A DNA stretch of 64,000 nucleotides, from contig NZ_CP081870.1 of assembly GCF_022170785.1 (NCBI RefSeq), positions 1,166,001-1,230,000 on the forward strand. Reading direction: 5' to 3'. The DNA is from Rossellomorea marisflavi. Lineage in GTDB: Bacteria > Bacillota > Bacilli > Bacillales > Bacillaceae_B. Under the pieces are notes generated by a model. The model saw only the letters and a list, made by a program, of their open reading frames with translations. It made no database searches and was not told the DNA's origin. Within the stretch, counting starts at the first letter, position 1. Every line of letters starts with the position of its first letter. Below, piece after piece: positions 35,467 through 44,432 of this stretch. Both the position numbers and the translations under genes were made by a program.

Positions 35467-35496
35467 AAATCCGCCTGAAGTCCTGGCGGATTTTTT
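35467..35496 (+). terminator. Terminator of thiM-thiE
   Basis: AAATCCGCC and GGCGGATTTTTT pair across a 9-base loop, 10 bases after the thiE stop codon. Confidence 0.88.
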
Positions 35497-35671
35497 CATG
35501 TGTGCATGGAACGTTTTAATGCTTGGAAAAAGGGGAATTTTGTTCAAATGTTACATAAGATTCAAGCAATCCAGACGAAAGTATCGTCTTTGCTTTTTAT
35601 GAGAAAACTACCGATACCAGTGTGAACAAGAATGTGCTGACACATCAGAATGTTCAACGTTTATTCATTGT

Positions 35672-35693
35672 TATGTTACTTAATCTATGTTAC
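35672..35693. repeat. Short direct repeat TATGTTAC before the recombinase gene
   Basis: TATGTTAC occurs at 35672-35679 and 35686-35693, with related ATGTTACAT at about 35549 and AAGTTACATTA at 35703. It may be a binding site cluster for the recombinase or a regulator; this is only a pattern. Confidence 0.35.
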
Positions 35694-35729
35694 GATTTAT
35701 TTAAGTTACATTAGTGGGGAGGGTTCTGG

Positions 35730-36293
35730 ATGGAATATGTCGATCCCATCAGGGATATTGAAAACATCAATGCCATCAAGGATAACCTGCGAATGCAGTC
35801 CCAGCGGGATTTGCTTTTGTTCGTGTTCGGGATCAATACTGGAATACGAATCAGTGATCTGCTGTCATTGAAGATTGCTGACGTGTGGGAAGAAGGGAAA
35901 GGGAAGGAGTTTTTGTGTCTTAAAGACTCCAAAAGTGAAGAGGAAGGTGCTTTCTATCTGAACGGAAAAATTCAGGAAGAACTGCAGGCGTATCTCGGTC
36001 CCCTTGACTTTTCACCTGAGGATTTTCTTTTTAAGTCAAAGAAACATGCTCAGGCCATAACCAGACAGCAGGCGTATCGCATCATTAACAAGGCCGCGAA
36101 AGAAGTGGGGATACCAGGGAAGATCGGAACCCATACGCTAAGGAAAACATTCGGGTATCATGCGTACAGGAAAGGCATTGCCATTTCGATCCTCATGAAA
36201 ACCTTTCATCACCATTCTTCTTCGGAAACCTTACGATATATCGGGATTCATCAGGACGAACTCCGTCTGGTGAAAGTGGATGTGAACCTGTAA
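35730..36293 (+). CDS. Minimal tyrosine recombinase (YoeC-like integrase)
   Basis: The 187-residue protein is only the catalytic domain of a tyrosine recombinase. Arg I lies in NTGIRISDLLSLK, HxLR in THTLRKTFGYH, His III in HHHSSSETL and the nucleophile Tyr in LRYIGI. The usual N-terminal core-binding (SAM-like) domain is absent, as in B. subtilis YoeC of similar size. GGGGAGGG precedes ATG 35730. No mobile element borders it. Target site unknown. Confidence 0.82.
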   Translation: MEYVDPIRDIENINAIKDNLRMQSQRDLLLFVFGINTGIRISDLLSLKIADVWEEGKGKEFLCLKDSKSEEEGAFYLNGKIQEELQAYLGPLDFSPEDFLFKSKKHAQAITRQQAYRIINKAAKEVGIPGKIGTHTLRKTFGYHAYRKGIAISILMKTFHHHSSSETLRYIGIHQDELRLVKVDVNL

Positions 36294-36343
36294 AAAGGCA
36301 TAAGAAAAACCCCCACCCATCAAGGTGGAGGCTCGCGTTGAAA

Positions 36344-37036
36344 TTATAGATAGTCGTCATCTTCTGAATCATTCGGTTGTACGGAAACATTCGTCAAGTC
36401 CTTGACGATTCCTTCTTCTACTTGAACCTGGAGCGTTTCCCGGTCTTTCATGAACTTGAAAAGCCCATTATTGAAATCGGTACCTGATTCCTTAAAGAAG
36501 ATTCCTTCGTAGCGCATGGCCTTTGTGTGCTTGAACGTAAGACGGTATTGATCGTCTTCTTCCACGAGATAAGCACGGCAGCCTTTTTCAAAGTGTCCAT
36601 CAGGATTCTTGAGGGCGCGGGACACTGAAATGATGTGAAGGTCCACAAATGGGACTTCCCGCAGCAACGAATTGATGATGGAGCCTTTCGCGATTTGTTC
36701 CCAGCGGCTCTGGGCAGTCTGTCCAAGGATGATCTGGGTGACGTTCCGCTCCCTTGATACTTCGGCGATCACCTTTGAAATCGGGCGTTTTTCATTATCT
36801 TTTATGATGAAGGCATCGGCATTATGCTTCTCGGCTAGTTCTTTCCACTGGGAAATGTAGGCCGACTTCTCTGCATCCAGTTCATCGAAGGGTTTCGGAT
36901 CGACGGTGAGGATGTAAAGAGGGCATTTCATCATATTGGCGATCTTGCATCCGCGCTGGATCAGGCGCTCCCCGTTCGGTCCGTAATAGACACATACCAG
37001 GATGCTTTCATCCATCCGTTCTTTTATCGGTTTCAT
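36344..37036 (-). CDS. Universal stress / KdpD-like Usp domain protein
   Basis: In this 230-residue protein residues about 8-145 form a Usp fold: ESILVCVYYGPNGERLIQRG (nucleotide-binding start, as in KdpD) and VTQIILGQTAQSRWEQIAKG (the G-x-S/T-type phosphate loop). The last 85 residues are a separate domain ending in an acidic tail SEDDDYL. It is divergent from the Mrp operon. A link to cation sensing is inference from that location and the KdpD likeness. The start is set at ATG 37036 with GAGGTG upstream. Confidence 0.75.
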   Translation of the reverse strand: MKPIKERMDESILVCVYYGPNGERLIQRGCKIANMMKCPLYILTVDPKPFDELDAEKSAYISQWKELAEKHNADAFIIKDNEKRPISKVIAEVSRERNVTQIILGQTAQSRWEQIAKGSIINSLLREVPFVDLHIISVSRALKNPDGHFEKGCRAYLVEEDDQYRLTFKHTKAMRYEGIFFKESGTDFNNGLFKFMKDRETLQVQVEEGIVKDLTNVSVQPNDSEDDDYL

Positions 37037-37201
37037 GATTATTTTCACCTCGAAGCTGTGTAAATTTCCCTTGCTATCTTCAAACTATGTATGACTATAA
37101 CGCATGCCATAATAGTCGTCAATGGATTTCTTACTATATCTAGAAGTTCCGAAAGATTAAGAAATAGATTGTTGAAAATTATTCAAAAAGGAGGGGCTCA
37201 C

Positions 37202-39613
37202 TTGTCTTGGATCCATCTAGCCGTCTTGCTCCCGATTCTGTTCGCCATCTTGGTTCCATTCATCTATAAACTGGTTTCACCGAAGATCCATACCGGCTGG
37301 TTCGTTCTTGTTGTTCCACTTCTGGTCTTCATCTACCTATTAACCTTTATCCCCAATCTCGCAGCCGGAAATACGTATGAAGCATCTTTATCATGGATTC
37401 CTGCGTACGATATCGACTTTGTCCTCACCGTCGATGGCCTCAGCCTATTATTCGGCCTTCTGATCACCGGGATCGGAAGCTTGGTCATCTTTTATTCCAT
37501 TTACTATATGTCGAAGCACCGTGAAGCGCTACACAACTTCTATGTGTATCTGCTCCTCTTCATGGGAGCCATGCTCGGTCTGGTGTTCTCGGATAATATC
37601 TATGTCCTGTATGTGTTCTGGGAAATGACGAGTATATCCTCATTGCTCCTCATAGCGTACTGGTATGAACGGGAGCGTTCACGCTACGGAGCACAGAAGT
37701 CCATGCTCATCACCGTGTTCGGCGGACTCGCCATGCTTGCGGGCCTCATCATGATCAGCATGATGACAGGAACAAACAGTATAAGGGACATCTTGTCACA
37801 GGCCAATGGCCTTCAGGATCACCCACTCTTCCTTCCTGCCATGATATTGATTCTGTTGGGGGCATTTACGAAATCTGCCCAATTTCCTTTCAGCATCTGG
37901 CTTCCGGACGCCATGGAAGCACCGACACCTATCAGTGCCTATCTTCATTCAGCGACCATGGTCAAAGCTGGTATCTATCTCGTCGCCCGCTTCACAGCGT
38001 TCTTCGGGGGATCGGCCGAATGGTTCTGGATCGTATCGGGGGTCGGCCTCATCACACTCCTGTATGGATCGGTCAACGCCGTGCGCCAGACGGACCTCAA
38101 AGCACTCCTTGCGTATTCGACGATCAGTCAGCTTGGCATGATCATGAGTATGCTGGGCCTCGGTTCCGCCGCTCTGTATTTCGGGTATGGGGATGAATCC
38201 ACCGTCTATGGGACGGCCATATTCGCGGCGATCTTCCATATGGTGAATCACTCCACATTCAAAGGTGCCCTCTTCATGGTGGTCGGTATCATCGACCACG
38301 AAACTGGTACCCGTGATATCCGGAAACTTGGAGGGCTCGTACGATTCATGCCGATTTCCTTTACGCTGACTGTAGTCGGTAGTTTTGCCATGGCGGGCCT
38401 TCCGCCGTTCAATGGCTTCCTCAGTAAGGAGATGTTCTTCACTGCCTTGGTGAAAGCGTCAGAGCTGTCAATCTTCAATGTCGGGTTCATCGGCCTCCTA
38501 ATCCCGATCATCGGCTGGGTGGCCAGTGTCTTCACCTTTGTATACTGCATGATCCTTGTATTCAAGACATTCGGCGGGCGCAACAAGCTCGCGAAGAAAG
38601 GGAAGGTCTTACATGAAGCGCCATTCGGGTTGCTGCTGAGTCCGGTCATCCTTGCTCTGATAGTCATCATCTCATTCTTCGTACCGAATGTGATGGGGGA
38701 TTATTTGTACAAACCGGCCTTTAACGCCATCCTTCCTGAGCTTCATGAAACCATCAAGCTGAAAGAAATCAGCGCATGGCATGGATTCAATCTGGAGCTG
38801 TTCATGACCTTTGGTGTCATCGTCTTCGGTTTCATCCTTTACAAGACGCTCCGGAAATGGTTCCGTCTCTATTTGAAATATCCGCAAGCCCTGACGCTGA
38901 ATAATGCCTACAATGTCGGGATCGAGAAGATGGAGAAAGTCTCAGGTGCCGTGACAAATCGCTATATGACTGGTTTCCTGAGGGACTATCTCGTTTATAT
39001 CTTCGTATTCTTCATCTTGATGGTCGGAGGTTCCCTGTTCCTTACGGGAGGGTTCGTCTTCGATACGTCTAACGACAGTCCAATCACAATTTATGAAGCC
39101 GGATTTGTACTGATCCTTGTCCTGTCAGGACTATCGGTCCTATTCGCCAAGACGAGGCTGACGGCGGTCGTTTCCGTAGGGGCTCTCGGGTTCCTGGTTT
39201 CATTCCTGTTCGTCTTGTTCAGGGCACCGGATCTTGCCCTGACCCAGTTGGTGGTGGAAACCGTCACAACGACGCTTTTCCTGTTATGCTTCTACCATCT
39301 TCCTCAGATGAAGAAGGAAGTAAGCAAGATCCCGTTCAAGTTGACCAACGCCGTCATCGCCATTCTATCGGGAGTGGTCGTGACCCTGGTTGCCTTGTCT
39401 GCAAATGGTACAAGAATGTTCGATTCGATTTCGAGCTACTATGAGAACTCGTATGAAATCGCAGGTGCAAAAAACATCGTCAATGCGATTCTGGTCGATT
39501 TCCGTGGGATTGATACCATGCTTGAGATCCTGGTTCTATCGATCGCCGGGCTGGGTGTTTACACACTGATCAAAATGAGAGGAGGAGGGGATAAGAATGA
39601 AAAAGCCAAATGA
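37202..39613 (+). CDS. mrpA: Mrp Na+/H+ antiporter subunit A
   Basis: The 803-residue protein has about 21 transmembrane helices: an NuoL/NDH-like proton-channel core (residues about 60-480, including PDAMEAPTPISAYLHSATMV) and a C-terminal MrpB-like part (from about 615). It is the largest subunit of the seven-part complex that drives Na+ (or Li+, K+) out against H+, central to alkali and salt tolerance. TTG 37202 follows AAAGGAGGGG. The upstream open frame to 37091 lacks a ribosome binding site. Confidence 0.95.
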   Translation: MSWIHLAVLLPILFAILVPFIYKLVSPKIHTGWFVLVVPLLVFIYLLTFIPNLAAGNTYEASLSWIPAYDIDFVLTVDGLSLLFGLLITGIGSLVIFYSIYYMSKHREALHNFYVYLLLFMGAMLGLVFSDNIYVLYVFWEMTSISSLLLIAYWYERERSRYGAQKSMLITVFGGLAMLAGLIMISMMTGTNSIRDILSQANGLQDHPLFLPAMILILLGAFTKSAQFPFSIWLPDAMEAPTPISAYLHSATMVKAGIYLVARFTAFFGGSAEWFWIVSGVGLITLLYGSVNAVRQTDLKALLAYSTISQLGMIMSMLGLGSAALYFGYGDESTVYGTAIFAAIFHMVNHSTFKGALFMVVGIIDHETGTRDIRKLGGLVRFMPISFTLTVVGSFAMAGLPPFNGFLSKEMFFTALVKASELSIFNVGFIGLLIPIIGWVASVFTFVYCMILVFKTFGGRNKLAKKGKVLHEAPFGLLLSPVILALIVIISFFVPNVMGDYLYKPAFNAILPELHETIKLKEISAWHGFNLELFMTFGVIVFGFILYKTLRKWFRLYLKYPQALTLNNAYNVGIEKMEKVSGAVTNRYMTGFLRDYLVYIFVFFILMVGGSLFLTGGFVFDTSNDSPITIYEAGFVLILVLSGLSVLFAKTRLTAVVSVGALGFLVSFLFVLFRAPDLALTQLVVETVTTTLFLLCFYHLPQMKKEVSKIPFKLTNAVIAILSGVVVTLVALSANGTRMFDSISSYYENSYEIAGAKNIVNAILVDFRGIDTMLEILVLSIAGLGVYTLIKMRGGGDKNEKAK

Positions 39614-40022
39614 TATCATCATCAAGAATGTCACGAGGGTGGCCATCGTCATCATCCTGGCCTTCGCCATCAACTTATTCATTTCCGGTCATCATCACCC
39701 CGGTGGTGGATTTATCGGCGGTCTGGCGTTTTCGTCAGCCTTGATCCTCCTGTTCCTCACTTTTGATATGGAATCGGTCCGTCGCAACCTGCCTGTCGAT
39801 TTTAAGGTCCTGTCTGCTGTCGGTGTCCTCATCGCCGTCCTGACGGGTGTCGGTGGAATGGTATTCGATAAGCCGTTCCTGTTCCAGACCTACGATTACT
39901 TCGACCTTCCCATTTTTGGGAAGACGGAGCTCGCCACTGCGGTCCTATTTGATATTGGTGTCGCCCTCGCCGTCATCGGGACGTCCATGACGATCATACT
40001 GAGCATAGGGGATGATCGCTAA
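39597..40022 (+). CDS. mrpB: Mrp Na+/H+ antiporter subunit B
   Basis: The 141-residue protein has four transmembrane helices and the family motif FISGHHHPGGGFIGGLAFSS (residues about 30-49). It overlaps mrpA by 17 bases with GAGGAGGGG upstream, and touches mrpC, so the subunits are made in step. Confidence 0.95.
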   Translation: MKKPNDIIIKNVTRVAIVIILAFAINLFISGHHHPGGGFIGGLAFSSALILLFLTFDMESVRRNLPVDFKVLSAVGVLIAVLTGVGGMVFDKPFLFQTYDYFDLPIFGKTELATAVLFDIGVALAVIGTSMTIILSIGDDR

Positions 40023-40360
40023 TGGAAACACTGATGTCCATTGTTGTCGGTATCCTTTTTGCTATTGGAATCTACTTGATTTTGACAAAGACGCTTCTAC
40101 GAATCATTTTGGGCACTTCGATCCTGGGGCATGCCGTAAACCTCTTGATCATCACCATGGGTGGTCTTAAGAAGGGTGGACCTCCTCTTCTCGGAATCAA
40201 ATCCCTCACCTATGCGGACTCACTGCCTCAGGCCCTCTTGTTGACGGCGATCGTGATCAACTTCGCCACGACGGCCCTTTTTCTGGTGTTGAGCTACCGC
40301 GCCTACAAAGTGCTGGGTACAGATGACACAGAACAGATGAGAGGTTATGAGAATGAATAA
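40022..40360 (+). CDS. mrpC: Mrp Na+/H+ antiporter subunit C (NuoK-like)
   Basis: The 112-residue, three-helix protein is homologous to NuoK; GTSILGHAVNLLIITMGG in helix 2 and ADSLPQALLLTAIVI in helix 3 are typical. Its start overlaps the last base of mrpB and its end overlaps mrpD. Confidence 0.95.
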   Translation: METLMSIVVGILFAIGIYLILTKTLLRIILGTSILGHAVNLLIITMGGLKKGGPPLLGIKSLTYADSLPQALLLTAIVINFATTALFLVLSYRAYKVLGTDDTEQMRGYENE

Positions 40361-41837
40361 TGTGATCATATTGCCTATCATCATCCCGATCATCGCCGGG
40401 ATGGTGATGGTCATCTTCAGAAAAAATATACCGTTTCAGCGATTCCTCGGGGTCATAGCCCTCCTGGCATCGATAGCCGTTTCCTTCGTACTGATGGAGG
40501 AAATCAAAGTGAACGGTCCCCAGTCCCTTCAATTGGGCGGGTGGGAAGCGCCATTCGGTGTCACGATGGTAGCGGATATGCTTTCGGCGCTCCTGCTTTT
40601 GGTCTCCGGGATCGTGGCTCTATGTTGTCTCTTTTATTCCTTCCGTTCGATCGGGAGGAGCAGGGAAGAGCATTACTTTTACCCGTTATTCCTGTTCCTC
40701 ATCACCGGGGTGAACGGGTCATTCTTGACGGGGGATATCTTTAACTTGTTTGTGTGCTTCGAAGTGATGCTGGTCGCTTCGTATGTGCTGATTTCCCTTG
40801 GAGGGGAGAAGGTGCAGCTCAGAGAAAGTTTGAAATACATTCTCATCAACATCATTTCGTCCTTCCTGTTCCTAGTCGGAATTGCATATCTCTATGCGAC
40901 TCTTGGAACATTGAATATGGCTGATTTATCCCTGAGGGTGGAAGAAGCGGGTCAAGACGGGCTGATCACAACGATCGCAATCGTCCTGCTCACGGTGTTC
41001 AGCCTGAAGGCAGGCCTGTTCCTGTTCTTCTGGCTCCCTGGTTCATACGGAGCACCACCGACGGCCGTGTCAGCCGTATTCGCCGCCCTTTTGACCAAAG
41101 TGGGAATCTACGCCATCATCCGGATGTTCACCCTTGTGTTCTATCATGAGCCCCAGGTGACCCACCTCCTAATCGGCATCCTAGCAGCCCTTACCATGCT
41201 GTCCGGAGCGATAGGAGCCGTCGCTTACTGGGATATCAAGAAGATCCTGACCTATAACGTCATTGTCGGTGTCGGCTTCATCCTGGCGGGTCTGGCTTCG
41301 TTTAATCCAAATGGAATGACAGGCTCCATCTTTTATCTAATTCACGATATGATCGTGAAGGCCCTGATCTTCCTGTTGGGGTGGACGATCATCCACTTGA
41401 CGGGAACAAGCAAGCTCAGGAACATCAGTGGACTCATCACGCTTCATCCGCTGTTCGGCTGGATGTTCTTCATTGCCGCGTTGTCCCTTGCAGGAATCCC
41501 GCCATTTGGAGGGTTCCTCGGGAAAGTCCTCATCACGAAGGGGACGTTTGAGGCAGGGTATTTCTGGCTGGGAGGCATCGGTCTGTTGACCAGTCTCATG
41601 GTCCTGTACTCCATCATGAAGATCTTCATGAACGGGTTCCTCGGAGATACCGAGCTGACCGAGGAAAAAGAAAAAGGAAGCATCAAAGGCCTCATGTGGC
41701 CGATCAGTATCCTGACGGCCCTTACCATCTTCCTTGGACTAGGCGCCCAAGGGGTCCAAGAGTATGTGAATATAGCGGTGGAGGGACTGATGAACCCGTC
41801 CATTTACATTGAAGCCGTCATTGGTGTCAATCGATAA
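40353..41837 (+). CDS. mrpD: Mrp Na+/H+ antiporter subunit D (NuoN/M-like)
   Basis: The 494-residue protein has about 14 transmembrane helices and the proton-channel pattern LFLFFWLPGSYGAPPTAVSA with conserved lysines. ATG 40353 (MNNVIILPIIIP) has GAGAGG 9 bases upstream and is preferred over ATG 40347. It works with MrpA as the second antiporter-like subunit. Confidence 0.95.
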   Translation: MNNVIILPIIIPIIAGMVMVIFRKNIPFQRFLGVIALLASIAVSFVLMEEIKVNGPQSLQLGGWEAPFGVTMVADMLSALLLLVSGIVALCCLFYSFRSIGRSREEHYFYPLFLFLITGVNGSFLTGDIFNLFVCFEVMLVASYVLISLGGEKVQLRESLKYILINIISSFLFLVGIAYLYATLGTLNMADLSLRVEEAGQDGLITTIAIVLLTVFSLKAGLFLFFWLPGSYGAPPTAVSAVFAALLTKVGIYAIIRMFTLVFYHEPQVTHLLIGILAALTMLSGAIGAVAYWDIKKILTYNVIVGVGFILAGLASFNPNGMTGSIFYLIHDMIVKALIFLLGWTIIHLTGTSKLRNISGLITLHPLFGWMFFIAALSLAGIPPFGGFLGKVLITKGTFEAGYFWLGGIGLLTSLMVLYSIMKIFMNGFLGDTELTEEKEKGSIKGLMWPISILTALTIFLGLGAQGVQEYVNIAVEGLMNPSIYIEAVIGVNR

Positions 41838-41855
41838 GAAAAGAGGTGGTACCCC

Positions 41856-42338
41856 ATGCCCATGCAAATCCTGATCAATCTTCTGATCGGTTTCATATGG
41901 ATGTTCTTTCAGGAAAGCTTCAGTTTCCTCACCTTCTTCAGCGGGTATTTATTCGGTATACTGGTTCTGTTCATTTTAAGGCGTTTCCTGCCTCATAAGT
42001 TCTACCTGGAGTCGCTGGTGGCAGTCATCCATTTATTCCTTGTTTTCATCCGGGAACTGTTTGTTTCCAGCGTCCAGGTCTCTCGTCATATCATCAAGCC
42101 GAAGATCGATGTGACACCCGGTGTATTCAAGCTTGAGACCGATCTTGAAGGGGAGCTTGAAGTCACGCTTCTCGCGCTCCTGTTGAATTTGACCCCGGGG
42201 TCCGTCGTCATGGAGGTTTCCGATGACAACAAACGATTCTATCTTCACGGCATCAACCTTCCGAGTGCGAAAGAATCGGCATACAAATCCCAGAAGAAGC
42301 TGGAGACTGCCATAAAGAGGGTGACCAGAAATGATTAA
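41856..42338 (+). CDS. mrpE: Mrp Na+/H+ antiporter subunit E
   Basis: The 160-residue protein has two or three N-terminal membrane helices and a cytoplasmic domain with LTPGSVVMEVSDDNKRFYLH, the MrpE signature. AGAGGTGG precedes ATG 41856. It overlaps mrpF by 8 bases. Confidence 0.94.
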   Translation: MPMQILINLLIGFIWMFFQESFSFLTFFSGYLFGILVLFILRRFLPHKFYLESLVAVIHLFLVFIRELFVSSVQVSRHIIKPKIDVTPGVFKLETDLEGELEVTLLALLLNLTPGSVVMEVSDDNKRFYLHGINLPSAKESAYKSQKKLETAIKRVTRND

Positions 42339-42615
42339 AGCCATATTGATCTGTTCCCTTGTCGTCCTGACCATTGCCATCCTGGCGACCGTTTACCGGA
42401 TCATCAAGGGACCGTCAGCACCCGATCGCGTCCAGGCACTGGATGCCCTGGGAGTCAAGCTGATTTCGGCGGTGGCGATCTTTTCGGTCCTGCTACAGAA
42501 TTCGGGCTTTTTCGAAGTCATCCTTCTTATCGGGATCCTTTCATTCATCGGCACGCTTGCTTTTGCGCGCTATATAGAAAGGGGTGTCGTCTTTGAACGT
42601 AACAAGTCCGATTGA
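42331..42615 (+). CDS. mrpF: Mrp Na+/H+ antiporter subunit F
   Basis: The 94-residue, three-helix protein contains the family segment RIIKGPSAPDRVQALDALG (residues about 23-41). It overlaps mrpE upstream and mrpG downstream. Confidence 0.94.
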   Translation: MIKAILICSLVVLTIAILATVYRIIKGPSAPDRVQALDALGVKLISAVAIFSVLLQNSGFFEVILLIGILSFIGTLAFARYIERGVVFERNKSD

Positions 42616-43021
42616 AGTCGTTGCCGTATTCTTGATCCTGATCGGAACGATCTTCAGTTTGCTCAGTGCAATCGGGCTCGTCCGTCTGCCGGACATCTAC
42701 ACCCGGTCTCACTCAGCTTCAAAGAGCTCCACGGTAGGGGTCTTGTTCACCCTCATCGGTGTCTTCCTGTTTTTCATCATGGAAGGGGTGTTCAGCATCA
42801 GACTGTTCCTGGGCATTTTCTTCGTCTTCCTTACGGCGCCAGTCGCTTCCCATGTCATCGTCAGGGCAGCATACAGGTCCAAAGTCGAAATGTGCGACGA
42901 AACCGTACAGGATGAGTTGAAAGATCTGCTGGAACAGGACGAAGCCAATTATCATACGGAAACGAAAGATGAGGAGACAAACGCTTCTTCATCGAATAAA
43001 ACAGAGAAGGCCACTGAGTAA
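42593..43021 (+). CDS. mrpG: Mrp Na+/H+ antiporter subunit G
   Basis: The 142-residue protein has three helices with the conserved GLVRLPDIYTRSHSASKSST after helix 1, then a hydrophilic tail of about 40 residues rich in Glu, Thr and Asn. TTG 42593 has GAAAGGGG 8 bases upstream. It is the last subunit gene and completes the seven-gene set. Confidence 0.94.
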   Translation: MNVTSPIEVVAVFLILIGTIFSLLSAIGLVRLPDIYTRSHSASKSSTVGVLFTLIGVFLFFIMEGVFSIRLFLGIFFVFLTAPVASHVIVRAAYRSKVEMCDETVQDELKDLLEQDEANYHTETKDEETNASSSNKTEKATE

Positions 43022-43038
43022 ATCGGTGGTCTTTTTTA
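43007..43038 (+). terminator. Terminator of the mrp operon
   Basis: AAGGCCAC pairs with GTGGTCTT across a loop that includes the mrpG stop codon, followed by TTTT. Confidence 0.75.
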
Positions 43039-43192
43039 TGTGAAATTTGAATGGTGCTATGCGGTTCATCCATCTTTTTACATGTGTCGAAACACACCAA
43101 TAAGCACCAAACTTTGTAAAAATATGTTTGCAGTGAGAGAGTGCGGGTATAAAACTGGTAACAAAATGGTTGACAAATAAGGAGGTAGCTAC

Positions 43193-44122
43193 ATGAAGCG
43201 AAAGGCAGCATGGTTCAGCATTCTACTGGCGATGATTTTGACCCTGGGGGCTTGCAGCAGCCTGCAGACGGCCATCAGTGGTGACAAGGAAGAGAAGAAA
43301 GAAAAGACGGAACAAACGGGTGAAGAAAAGACCGCCAAGAAAGATGACAGTGATCAATCTGGAGAAGCAGATGCGGAAGATTCGACGGATGCCACGGCAA
43401 CAGAGGAAGAAGGTACTGCATCGGGGGATGGGGGAACGGCATCAATCGATGACATTCCGGCAGATGGAAGCGTCCAGGATGATTCGCTGAGTACCGAAGA
43501 AGACCCATTCAATGACGACTCTTCCGATGCGTTCGACAGTCCGGCTGCAGGGGAAGCAGATACCGCGATGCCAGGTCAGGGACCCAGTATTGAAGCCAGT
43601 GAAGAAGAATTTGCTGCTTTCGATAAAGAAATCCAGCTTGCCTTATTCCAGGCCAGGATGATGGAGGTCATGTTGTACTACGATTATGGAATTGGCAATC
43701 CCGACTTTTACATTAAGGAAAACATGACCGAAGAGGATGTGCAGATGGTCAAATCGGAACTTCAGACCATCCAGATAGAGGAACCTGTCTATAAGAGCAT
43801 GCATGATGAGGCCTTGGGTTTGCTTGATTCGATCGACAACAGCAAAGAAGTGGATGGGGATATCAAGAAATACAAAGAAACACAGGACAAATATCTGGCA
43901 ATCTCAGAAGACATGATTAAGACAATTGAGAAAGTGAACGTTGACAATGCCGCCGAAACCAGAGCGAAACTTGATGATATGACAACAGAATACTTGAGGA
44001 TTTCAACTGAACTGGGTGTCATCATGAAGGACATCGTCGTCAAACAGGGACTTGATCACGCCTATTTTGTAGAAGCCCTCGACGGGATTATGACGAGTGC
44101 AGGGATGGACGGCGTAATCTAA
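43193..44122 (+). CDS. Lipoprotein with acidic low-complexity linker
   Basis: The 309-residue protein has a lipoprotein signal (lipobox LTLGAC, Cys21). A disordered stretch of about 110 residues rich in Glu, Asp, Ser and Thr follows, then a helical domain from about residue 145 (FDKEIQLALFQARMMEVM). The linker probably spans the cell wall. AAGGAGG precedes ATG 43193. No named domain recognised; it stands alone between the mrp operon and a repeat element. Confidence 0.75.
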   Translation: MKRKAAWFSILLAMILTLGACSSLQTAISGDKEEKKEKTEQTGEEKTAKKDDSDQSGEADAEDSTDATATEEEGTASGDGGTASIDDIPADGSVQDDSLSTEEDPFNDDSSDAFDSPAAGEADTAMPGQGPSIEASEEEFAAFDKEIQLALFQARMMEVMLYYDYGIGNPDFYIKENMTEEDVQMVKSELQTIQIEEPVYKSMHDEALGLLDSIDNSKEVDGDIKKYKETQDKYLAISEDMIKTIEKVNVDNAAETRAKLDDMTTEYLRISTELGVIMKDIVVKQGLDHAYFVEALDGIMTSAGMDGVI

Positions 44123-44159
44123 TAATAAATAGAGGGTTGGAAAAACGTGTTTTAGCTAT

Positions 44160-44405
44160 AGTAAAACCCGAATTCATCTGCCACCGAACAGGCAGATGAA
44201 TTCGGGTTTTAATTTGTTTCATGACTATTTTTATTTACTTGTTTCTAGCGGCTGATTGGAGTGCAAGACGAAGACTCCAGCGGGAAGAGTAGCTGATGTG
44301 AGACCCCACAGGCGTGCCGAGGAGGCTCACGGGCTACCCGCGCGCAGTCTTGCACGGAAATCATTAGCGGTATATAGAACCTATACTGGTCGTGTTAAAT
44401 GGTAC
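44160..44405 (+). repeat. Dispersed composite repeat, copy B
   Basis: The hairpin AAAACCCGAATTCATCTGCC/GGCAGATGAATTCGGGTTTT (44163-44182 and 44191-44210) has perfect 20-bp arms and probably ends the lipoprotein transcript. After an AT-rich spacer comes a palindrome bounded by GTGCAAGAC and GTCTTGCAC (44261-44355), then the tail TCATTAGCGGTATA. It is the reverse-complement match of copy A at 24490-24740. The 310-base gap holds nothing else. Confidence 0.85.
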
Positions 44406-44432
44406 TTTTTTTGTTTAGTCCCGACCTCATTT

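Noticed and set aside
35545-35605. AGACGA/TCGTCT hairpin in the thiE-recombinase gap as a riboswitch or small RNA
   Set aside because: A six-base stem with a weak T-rich tail is too little; no known aptamer core is visible.
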